Under the pieces are notes generated by a model that was given only the letters and a program-made list of their open reading frames with translations, had not been told where the DNA came from and did not search any database. A DNA stretch of 64,000 nucleotides from an uncultured Verrucomicrobiota bacterium (lineage in GTDB: Bacteria > Verrucomicrobiota > Kiritimatiellia > CAIQIC01 > Lenti-01): NCBI GenBank assembly GCA_938003985.1, contig CALKWZ010000043.1, positions 20,767 through 84,766 of the forward strand, written 5' to 3'. The translations under genes and the position numbers were made by a program. This document shows positions 18,269 to 26,680 of the stretch, piece by piece; position 1 is the first letter of the stretch; every line of letters begins with the position of its first letter.

Positions 18269-20262
18269 CGGACCAGCGCCCATCCCAGCAGCGCCACCAG
18301 CGAGGCCACGACGTACAGCACGTACCGATGCACCCGGCCCTGCTGCAGCCAGCGCAACCGCCCGAGCAGGTTCGCCGTGCCCCGGAACAACGGATCGAAC
18401 AGGCGGTGGCGCGCGACGTCCCCGGTCGCCGACCGGAACGCCGCCGCGGCAGGGAATATTCCCGCCGGCAATCGACTTTCGACATGCGGCTGGAGAAGGA
18501 CTTCCGCGCCTTGCGTCAACGGCTGGGCGAAACCCGTGGCGGTGTATTGCATGCGCGCCGTCGGCGCCGCATAGCCGCAATCCCACGTGACGGTTTCGCG
18601 CACCGGCCGCCCGGCCAACAGGCGGCGGCGCAGACCCACCAGCGCCCCGACCACGGCCAGCAGCGCCGACGCGAGCGCCGCGCAGGTGATCGGGAACAAC
18701 CACGTCATGGAGGCTTCACCGGCCGACGCGCCGGCCGGACCGGTCAGCATCGTCACCGCGGGTTCGAGAATCCGCACCGCCGCGCCGGCGCCGAGGCCAA
18801 GGGCCAAGCAGATCGCCGCCAGCGCGATCATCGGGCCGCGCATCGCCGCGCCCGCTTCGTGGCCCTGTTCGGCATCCGCGGTGCGCGGCTCGCCCAGGAA
18901 CACGATGCCGAACGCACGGGCGAAGCAAGCGACCGCCAAACCTCCGATCAGCGCCAACGCGATCACCGCCGCCAAACCGCCCAACCCGACGCTGTCGCTC
19001 CCCAGCAAGGCCTTGAACGCCCCCCCATAAATCAGGAATTCGCCGGCGAACCCGTTGAACGGCGGCAATCCGCAAATCGCGACCGCGCCGGCCAAGAACG
19101 CGGCGCCCGTCCACGGCAGGCGCTTGAGCAGTCCGCCCAGCCGCTCGACGTCGCGCGTACCGGTCGCATGCACCACCGCCCCCGCCCCGAGGAACAACAG
19201 GCCCTTGAACGCGGCGTGGTTCAGCACGTGCAGCAGTCCGCCGGCGAAGCCCAGCGCCGCGACCGCCGGCAGGCCGTGGCAGACGCCCAGCATGCCCAGG
19301 CCCACGCCCAGCGCGACGATGCCGATGTTCTCGACGCTGGAATAGGCCAGCAGCCGTTTCAGATCGCGCTGCGCCAGCGCGTACAGCACGCCGTACAGGC
19401 CGGAAACCGCGCCCAGCCCCAGCACCAGCCAGGCGCACCAGGCCGGCACGCCGCCGAGCAGCGCCAGCGTGCGCAGGATCCCGTAGATGCCCGTCTTGAT
19501 CATCACGCCCGACATCACCGCCGACACCGGACTCGGGGCCGCCGGATGCGCCTCGGGCAGCCAGACGTGGAACGGGACCAAGCCGGCCTTCGTCCCGAAA
19601 CCGACCAGCGCCAGCAGGAACAGGCCGCCGGCCGAGCCGGCCGGCGCCGCGAACGCCGCGAAATCCTGCGAGCCGCCCGCGCGTCCCAACAGGAAGAACA
19701 GCGCCAGCAGGAACGCCATGCCGACGTGGCTGGCCACCAGATAGGTCCAGCCCGCTTCCCGCACGCCGTCCGCCGCGTCGTCGTGGATCACCAGGAAGAA
19801 AGAGGTCAGGGCCATCGCCTCCCACGCCACGAGGAACAGCACGCCGTTCCGCGCCAGGAGCACGAGCGCCATGCTCGCGACCAAGGCGTTGTAGAACAGC
19901 CAGAACCGGCCCGGGTTGCGCCCGTGCCACGGCCGGAAATAGCCGACGGCGTAAATTGCGGCCAAGCCGGAGAGCAGGAACGTCGGCACCAGGAAAAACG
20001 CGGTCAGCGGATCGAGCCCCACCGCGAAAGAGCCATACGGCAAGTTCCAGGCAAAGGTCCGCACGGCGTCCGCGCGGAGAACCAGCGCCAGCGCCGCCGC
20101 GCCGAGCCCGGCCAGGCAGGCCGCGACCGCGCCGCCCACGCCCAACCGGACGGACCACCGTTCGGAGCGCCCGCCGGCGAAGACGGAAGCCGCGCCGCTG
20201 GCACCCAGCAGGCCAACGGCCCCAAGCAAAACGAACAGCAGCATGGATCCTTGCGCCGGCAT
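18265..20262 (-). CDS. HyfB/NuoL-like antiporter subunit of Ehr complex
   Basis: The 665-residue first structural gene of the Ehr operon is a proton_antipo_M family membrane protein. Signatures include VAWEAMALTSFFLVIHDD with the conserved Glu, PFHVWLPEAHPAAPSPVSAV, AYSSVENIGIVALG, and VLNHAAFKGLLFLGAG with the conserved Lys. The C-terminal region WDCGYAAPTARMQYTATGF is typical of HyfB. The start is ATG 20262 (MPAQGSML); a second Met six residues on is possible. It lies 10 bp after the HTH-EIIA gene. The stop overlaps the next start (ATGA). It should provide a second ion channel beside the HyfF-like subunit. Confidence 0.9.
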   Translation of the reverse strand: MPAQGSMLLFVLLGAVGLLGASGAASVFAGGRSERWSVRLGVGGAVAACLAGLGAAALALVLRADAVRTFAWNLPYGSFAVGLDPLTAFFLVPTFLLSGLAAIYAVGYFRPWHGRNPGRFWLFYNALVASMALVLLARNGVLFLVAWEAMALTSFFLVIHDDAADGVREAGWTYLVASHVGMAFLLALFFLLGRAGGSQDFAAFAAPAGSAGGLFLLALVGFGTKAGLVPFHVWLPEAHPAAPSPVSAVMSGVMIKTGIYGILRTLALLGGVPAWCAWLVLGLGAVSGLYGVLYALAQRDLKRLLAYSSVENIGIVALGVGLGMLGVCHGLPAVAALGFAGGLLHVLNHAAFKGLLFLGAGAVVHATGTRDVERLGGLLKRLPWTGAAFLAGAVAICGLPPFNGFAGEFLIYGGAFKALLGSDSVGLGGLAAVIALALIGGLAVACFARAFGIVFLGEPRTADAEQGHEAGAAMRGPMIALAAICLALGLGAGAAVRILEPAVTMLTGPAGASAGEASMTWLFPITCAALASALLAVVGALVGLRRRLLAGRPVRETVTWDCGYAAPTARMQYTATGFAQPLTQGAEVLLQPHVESRLPAGIFPAAAAFRSATGDVARHRLFDPLFRGTANLLGRLRWLQQGRVHRYVLYVVASLVALLGWALVR

Positions 20263-20272
20263 CGCGTTCGCC

Positions 20273-20944
20273 TCAGTTCTTCGGGGCCCGAGCCGCTTCG
20301 ACGCGGCGCACCGCGGCGAGGATCTCCGTGGCCCCGGCCCGCCGGACCAGGCATTCCTTGAATGCCGGATCGCGCAGGGCAAACGCCAGCAAGGAGAGCA
20401 AGTGCAAATGCGCGCGCGTGGTCGGGCTGATCGTGGAGAACAGCACGTGCACCGGCTTGCCGTCGAGCGCGCCGAAATCGATGGGCGTTTCGAGGAAGCA
20501 CAGCGTCACCAGCGGCGCCGGCACGCGCAACAGGATCGGGCTGCGCGGGTGCGGGATCGCCACGCCGTCGCCGACGGCCGTGGATCCCAGCGCCTCGCGC
20601 GCCAGCAAGACGCTGTGCAGGAAATCCGGATCGACGTCGGCCGGCAGCGGCATGCTTTCGACCAGATGGCGCAAGACCGAATCCTTGTCCCGGCCGGGAA
20701 GCCCGTGAACGATTCCGCCCGCTTCCAGCGCGGCGCCCAGCGTCGGCATGGAATCGTCCCCGGCCCCGGCGGGCAGCGCCACCGGCAGGCCGCGCGCCGT
20801 CGCCCATTCGACGAGTTCGTCCCGATTGAGGAAACGGCGGCCCGCCACGCTGTGGGAAGGCAAATCGCCTTTCTCGACGTGTTCCATCAACGCGCGTTCG
20901 GACAGATTCAGCAGCCGGGCGGCGTCCCTGACGGTCAATTGCAT
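20273..20944 (-). CDS. HTH (excisionase-type) DNA-binding domain fused to PTS EIIA type 2 domain
   Basis: The 223-residue product has an N-terminal MerR/excisionase-type helix-turn-helix (residues 1-50, VRDAARLLNLSERALMEHVE followed by a wing with GRRFLNRDELVEW) and a C-terminal PTS_EIIA_2 domain (about 70-223). The phospho-acceptor His132 lies in the diagnostic GVAIPHPR motif. No EIIB, EIIC or sugar gene is nearby, so it is probably a regulatory EIIA of the nitrogen-PTS kind or a phosphorylation-responsive regulator rather than a transporter part. It sits 10 bp upstream of the first Ehr gene on the same strand, so it is likely co-transcribed and may sense energy or carbon state for that operon. 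That regulatory link is inference. Confidence 0.85.
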   Translation of the reverse strand: MQLTVRDAARLLNLSERALMEHVEKGDLPSHSVAGRRFLNRDELVEWATARGLPVALPAGAGDDSMPTLGAALEAGGIVHGLPGRDKDSVLRHLVESMPLPADVDPDFLHSVLLAREALGSTAVGDGVAIPHPRSPILLRVPAPLVTLCFLETPIDFGALDGKPVHVLFSTISPTTRAHLHLLSLLAFALRDPAFKECLVRRAGATEILAAVRRVEAARAPKN

Positions 20945-21028
20945 GCTGCAGCCAGTTTCGCTTGTGCGGGGAAAACGGGAGACACTTCTACTCCGTTCCC
21001 GCCGGCTGTCAAGGTCCCGTTGGCCGGC

Positions 21029-22084
21029 TCAGTCGCCCAGCGCCCGGTAGCCGTCGCGCGCCGCGGCGGTCCAGAGGCCGTGGTCGCCGTCCGGCAACGG
21101 CTGCAAGTTGGCATTGCGGTAGCCCTGCGGATTCTGGCGGTACTGGTCGTAGAAGCCGTTGTTGAACTCGTAGACCTCGCCGGAGTCCGGATCGTACAGC
21201 CGTTCCCGGCCGAGGATGGCATCGGAGCGCTTTTCGGCGATGACGTCGTCGATGCGGTTCCGTTCTTCCCACCCGCGCGCGATCAGGTCCGAGGTTTCCC
21301 GCAAGGTCTGTCCGGCCCGCAGCACGGCGCCGAACGCCGCCTCGGAGCGCATCAGGCAATTCTGCACGTATTCCGGCCGCACCGCGAACGACGCCAGCGC
21401 CCGCGACAGCGTCGGCTGCAGCGCGGCCAATTCGCCTTTCGGCGCGGCGATGCCGGCCAACAGATAACCGTAAGCCGTGCCGCCGCCCGGCCCGCCCATC
21501 ATCGGCATGTAGGGCGCCGTCGTCAGCGAAAACAGTCCCTCGGCCACGCGTCCGTTTTCCACGTACACGCCCCGCACCAGCGCGCTGCGGGCGCCCGCCA
21601 CCGGCAACGGACACGGCAACGGCACCGCGGAAACCACCTGGAAGCCGTCCAGCCGCGGACATCCCGGCATGAAGCGCCGGGCAATCTGGCTGGCCGCGAT
21701 CTGGGAGAAGTTCGCCAACAGGTTTTCGGGCGTCAAAGGCTCCACCGCCGGCATGTCGGCCCATTCGACGGGATAGCCGTAGCCCGACATGTACTGCCAG
21801 TCGATCTGCTTCTGGGCCTGCGTCTGGTAGACCGGCCCCACCGTGCCGAAATAAAGGATCTTGCGCAACGGCTCCTGCGGATCCTGCAGCACGAACGCGA
21901 GCGAAGCGCAGTCGCCGGCCGGAACCATTTGCCAGCCCGCCGGCACTTGCATCTTGAAGAATCCGTTGTCGAACGGCTGCAGTTCCGGCGGCCGGATTCG
22001 CGGCGCGGCGGAGGATCCCCGTTCGCTCGACCCGCAACCCGCGACCAACCCCAGCAAAACCAAAATGCCCACGCGCGTTATCAT
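21029..22084 (-). CDS. Lipoprotein of unknown function
   Basis: The 351-residue product starts MITRVGILVLLGLVAGCGSS, a lipoprotein signal with lipobox LVAGC. The mature part begins with a segment of the type FFKMQVPAGWQMVPAGDCA that resembles lipoprotein domains handling membrane-damaging or redox stress, followed by a helical middle and a C-terminal YDPDSGEVYEFNNGFYDQYR motif seen in uncharacterised secreted proteins. I do not recognise a named family. It starts 8 bp after the acetolactate decarboxylase gene, so the two form an operon and both products should be lipid-anchored. Confidence 0.75.
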   Translation of the reverse strand: MITRVGILVLLGLVAGCGSSERGSSAAPRIRPPELQPFDNGFFKMQVPAGWQMVPAGDCASLAFVLQDPQEPLRKILYFGTVGPVYQTQAQKQIDWQYMSGYGYPVEWADMPAVEPLTPENLLANFSQIAASQIARRFMPGCPRLDGFQVVSAVPLPCPLPVAGARSALVRGVYVENGRVAEGLFSLTTAPYMPMMGGPGGGTAYGYLLAGIAAPKGELAALQPTLSRALASFAVRPEYVQNCLMRSEAAFGAVLRAGQTLRETSDLIARGWEERNRIDDVIAEKRSDAILGRERLYDPDSGEVYEFNNGFYDQYRQNPQGYRNANLQPLPDGDHGLWTAAARDGYRALGD

Positions 22085-22092
22085 GCCGCCCC

Positions 22093-22881
22093 CTACTTCT
22101 TCTTGGATTTCTCTTTCTCGACGCCCGAAAGTTCCCGCTGGCGGTCCCGCGCGAGATCCACGTTCGCGAAATCGTCCGTGCCCGGCAGCTGCAGCACGAA
22201 GCGGTCGAGTTCGTCCACCTGCGCCGTGCCCGTCACCAGTTCGAAGCCGAGGATATGCCCGCCCTTCGCGCCGTCCTGGCTGAGGAAATGCAGATGGTAG
22301 CCCGGCACGTTCACGCCCGCCACGTACGGCGGACAGCGGAAACCGACGATCGTGCCGGAGACGTTTTCGAAATCGAACGTCGGCTGGGTGGCGGCCACGG
22401 CCTTCAGCGGCGGGAACGGCCGTTCCTGCGCGGGCACGCTGCGGGTGCGCATGGTCTTGAACGTGCCGTCGATGCGGATCGCGCAGAACCGGTTGCGCGG
22501 CGGCACGTCCCGGTTGAGCCACCGTTCGACGGCGGCCATGTCGCTGCCGGGCGGAACCGCCAGGGTCCGCTCGGGCCGGAAGGCGCACACCGCCGCGAAC
22601 GGCGTTTCGCCCCGCGGATCGGGCGCCGTCACCTTGCCGCTGGCCTTCACCTGGTAGAACGTGCCGTCCAGCAGCACCATTTCGCCGTCGAGGTTGTCGT
22701 AGGTGCCGATGCCGAAATCCCCCTGCTTGAGCAGTTCGGGCAGCGTCCGGTCGCCGTCGTAGGTGCCCGCCAGCAGCGCGTCGATGGTCGAAACCTGATA
22801 CAAGGTGTTCCGCGAGGGCCCGGCGCACCCCGCCGCTCCCAGCGCCACTCCCAAACCCGCGATCGCCAACCAGTTCTTCAC
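22093..22881 (-). CDS. budA: Alpha-acetolactate decarboxylase, predicted lipoprotein
   Basis: This enzyme converts 2-acetolactate to acetoin and CO2 in the butanediol/acetoin pathway. Family features are YQVSTIDALLAGTYDG near residue 28, GDFGIGTYDNLDGEM, and the zinc-binding segment GYHLHFLS followed by GGHILGF. The start is GTG 22881 because AAGGAGG lies just upstream; earlier in-frame Met codons have no ribosome binding site. From that start the N-terminus is a lipoprotein signal with Cys19 after LGAAG, so the enzyme would be exported, which is unusual but has precedents as secreted budA products. The acetolactate synthase gene is not adjacent. The C-terminus is Lys-rich (KEKSKKK). Confidence 0.9.
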   Translation of the reverse strand: MKNWLAIAGLGVALGAAGCAGPSRNTLYQVSTIDALLAGTYDGDRTLPELLKQGDFGIGTYDNLDGEMVLLDGTFYQVKASGKVTAPDPRGETPFAAVCAFRPERTLAVPPGSDMAAVERWLNRDVPPRNRFCAIRIDGTFKTMRTRSVPAQERPFPPLKAVAATQPTFDFENVSGTIVGFRCPPYVAGVNVPGYHLHFLSQDGAKGGHILGFELVTGTAQVDELDRFVLQLPGTDDFANVDLARDRQRELSGVEKEKSKKK

Positions 22882-22990
22882 GTCGCCCTCCTTGTCGAAT
22901 TCGCCGAACCGCATCCTACGCCGGATTCCGGCCGGTGAAAAGCCCGCATCGGACTCGCCACCGCCGGACGCCTGGTCTATGCTGGCGGAC

Positions 22991-23476
22991 ATGACGGACA
23001 CCTTGTCCATCGCGGAACGCAGCCGCCTGATGTCGAAGATCCGGGGCAAGAACACGGGTCCCGAACGGGCCGTCCGGTCCCTGCTCCATCGCGCCGGCTA
23101 CCGGTTCCGGATCCACGTCCGCGACCTGCCGGGCACGCCCGACGTCGTGTTGCCGAAATACCGGACGATCGTGTTCGTCCATGGCTGCTTCTGGCACCGG
23201 CACCGGGGTTGCAAGATCGCCACCATGCCCCACAGCCACGTGAAGTTTTGGACGGAGAAATTCCGGCGCAACGTCGCCAACGACGCCCGGCACCGGCGCA
23301 AGCTGCGCCGGCTCGGTTGGCAAGTGGTCGTCGTCTGGTCTTGCCAGCTCAAGCATCCCGACCGGATCCTCGCGAAAATCGAGAACGCTCTGAAACCCCG
23401 GCGCCGGACCGGCCGCCTAGCCCCGCTGGCGCGCCTGCCTCTGGTCGCCGAATCCCGTCCAGCCTATGGGAAGTAG
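22991..23476 (+). CDS. vsr: Very short patch repair endonuclease
   Basis: Vsr nicks 5' of the thymine in T:G mismatches left by deamination of 5-methylcytosine. The 161-residue protein shows RSRLMSKIRGKNTGPE at the start, TPDVVLP with the metal-binding Asp, and VFVHGCFWHRHRGC with the catalytic and zinc-binding residues, followed by FWTEKFRRNVANDARHRRKL and WQVVVVWSCQL. The start ATG 22991 matches the family N-terminus. The companion cytosine methyltransferase (dcm) that vsr normally accompanies is not in this window. It is divergent from the acetolactate decarboxylase gene. Confidence 0.93.
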   Translation: MTDTLSIAERSRLMSKIRGKNTGPERAVRSLLHRAGYRFRIHVRDLPGTPDVVLPKYRTIVFVHGCFWHRHRGCKIATMPHSHVKFWTEKFRRNVANDARHRRKLRRLGWQVVVVWSCQLKHPDRILAKIENALKPRRRTGRLAPLARLPLVAESRPAYGK

Positions 23477-23511
23477 CGCGCGGGCGCGGGCCGAATCACC
23501 GGCTGTTCGGC

Positions 23512-23540
23512 TTGCAGACGGCCCGTTTGTGAGGCATATT
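23512..23540 (+). promoter_or_regulatory. Candidate sigma-70-type promoter of gpmI
   Basis: TTGCAG at 23512-23517 and CATATT at 23535-23540 are 17 bp apart, 28 bp ahead of the gpmI start codon, which has GGAG as its ribosome binding site. The same -10-like GGCATATT occurs ahead of the tRNA-Val gene. Confidence 0.4.
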
Positions 23541-23568
23541 CCCCGGAACTTTCAAACGGAGACGCCCC

Positions 23569-25230
<1,662 letters not shown>

Positions 25231-25238
25231 GGCCGGCC

Positions 25239-25517
25239 ATGCCGTGGCTGACCGACACCCCGGATGGCGCGGTCCTGAACCTGCGCATCGTCCCGCGCGC
25301 GGCCAAGAACGCCATCCAGGGTGAACACGGCGACGCCCTCAAGGTCCGGCTCTGCGCTCCGCCCGTGGACGGCGCCGCCAACGCGGCGTTGGTCGAATTC
25401 CTCGCCGAAACGTTCGCGCTTCCGCGCGCCCGCGTCCAGCTCCTTTCCGGCGCCAGCTCCCGCAACAAGCGGGTGCTCCTCGCCGGCGTGGCCGCGCCCC
25501 AGGTCAGGCTTCCATGA
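25239..25517 (+). CDS. DUF167 (YggU) family protein
   Basis: A 92-residue protein with the YggU signature: RIVPRAAKNAIQGEHG, then LKVRLCAPPVDGAANAALVEFLA and the C-terminal LLSGASSRNKRVLLAG. The family is widespread and of uncertain function. It starts 8 bp after gpmI and its stop overlaps the hypD start (ATGA), so gpmI, this gene and hypD look like one transcription unit. Confidence 0.9.
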   Translation: MPWLTDTPDGAVLNLRIVPRAAKNAIQGEHGDALKVRLCAPPVDGAANAALVEFLAETFALPRARVQLLSGASSRNKRVLLAGVAAPQVRLP

Positions 25518-26605
25518 AGCACCTTTCGGAATATTCCGATCCCGGCGGCATTCGCGCGTTGGCGGCGGAAATCGCGCGGATTTCGAGGCGGCCCGCGCGC
25601 ATCATGGAAGTCTGCGGCGGGCAGACGCACGCCATCCTGCGCCATGCGCTCGACACGCTCCTGCCGGCCCACGTCCAGCTCCTGCACGGGCCCGGTTGCC
25701 CCGTGTGCGTCACGCCCTCCGCCTATCTCGATCACGCCATCGCCATCGCCCGGCAGCCGAACGCGATCCTGACCACCTTCGGCGACCTCCTGCGCGTGCC
25801 CTCCGAGGCGTCCGGCGACCTCTACGCCGCCAAGGCCCGCGGCGCCGACGTCCGCATGGTGACTTCCCCCTTGCAGGCGCTCGATTTCGCCCGCGCCAAT
25901 CCGGACAAGCAGGTCGTCCACCTCGCCATCGGCTTCGAAACCACGGCGCCCGCGAACGCCCTGCTGGCCTATCTGGCAAAGGAGCGCGGACTGCCCAACG
26001 TATCGCTGCTCGTCTCGCAATTCCTCGTACCGCCCATCTTGCGCGCCATTTGCGCCAATCCCGAAACCGCGCCCGACGCGTTTCTCGCCGCGGGCCACGT
26101 TTGCGCCATCATGGGTTCCGCCCCCTACGTTTCGCTTGCGCGCGAGTTGCGCCGGCCGATCGCCATCACCGGCTTCGAACCGGCCGACATCCTGCTCGGC
26201 ATCCGCGACGTCCTGCGGCTGTTCGAGGCCGGCCGCGCCGAAATGGTCAACTCGTATCCGCGCATCGTGCACCCGCAAGGCAACCCCGAAGCCCAACGCG
26301 TCCTGGACGCCGTGTTCCAGGTTTCCGACCGCGAATGGCGCGGACTGGGCGTCGTTCCCCTGAGCGGGCTGTCGCTGCGCCCCGAATTCGCCGCGTACGA
26401 CGCCGCGCAACGGTTTCCCGCGCCGGCGCGGCCAGCCGTCGGAGAAGCACCGCATTGCCCCGCCGACCAGGTGCTGCTCGGCAGGCTGCAACCGCCCGAT
26501 TGCCCCCATTTCGGCGGCCGGTGCACGCCCGACCACCCCCTTGGCGCTCCCATGGTCTCCCCCGAAGGTCCCTGCGCCGCGTTTTATCTCCACCGGCGCG
26601 CGTAA
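25514..26605 (+). CDS. hypD: [NiFe]-hydrogenase maturation protein HypD
   Basis: HypD is the iron-sulfur scaffold on which, with HypC, the Fe(CN)2CO unit of NiFe hydrogenases is assembled. The 363-residue protein shows the conserved cysteines in MEVCGGQTHAI (residues 32-42 region) and GPGCPVCVTP, the GFETTAP segment, and the C-terminal [4Fe-4S] cluster cysteines in HCPADQVL, PDCPHFGGRC and EGPCAAFY. No other hyp gene is nearby. Because the Ehr large subunit in this window lacks NiFe ligands, HypD presumably serves a real hydrogenase encoded elsewhere, or is a relic. Confidence 0.95.
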   Translation: MKHLSEYSDPGGIRALAAEIARISRRPARIMEVCGGQTHAILRHALDTLLPAHVQLLHGPGCPVCVTPSAYLDHAIAIARQPNAILTTFGDLLRVPSEASGDLYAAKARGADVRMVTSPLQALDFARANPDKQVVHLAIGFETTAPANALLAYLAKERGLPNVSLLVSQFLVPPILRAICANPETAPDAFLAAGHVCAIMGSAPYVSLARELRRPIAITGFEPADILLGIRDVLRLFEAGRAEMVNSYPRIVHPQGNPEAQRVLDAVFQVSDREWRGLGVVPLSGLSLRPEFAAYDAAQRFPAPARPAVGEAPHCPADQVLLGRLQPPDCPHFGGRCTPDHPLGAPMVSPEGPCAAFYLHRRA

Positions 26606-26680
26606 TTCCTGCCGGAGGCTTCAGCCCCGCTACATTTTGCCTTGCTTGACGTTTCCGTTGGGCCGGCGCACTGTGCGAGC

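Noticed and set aside
18328..20361. 677-codon plus-strand open frame opposite the HyfB-like gene
   Set aside because: Composition is dominated by Arg, Gln and His with no family signal; shadow of the membrane subunit.
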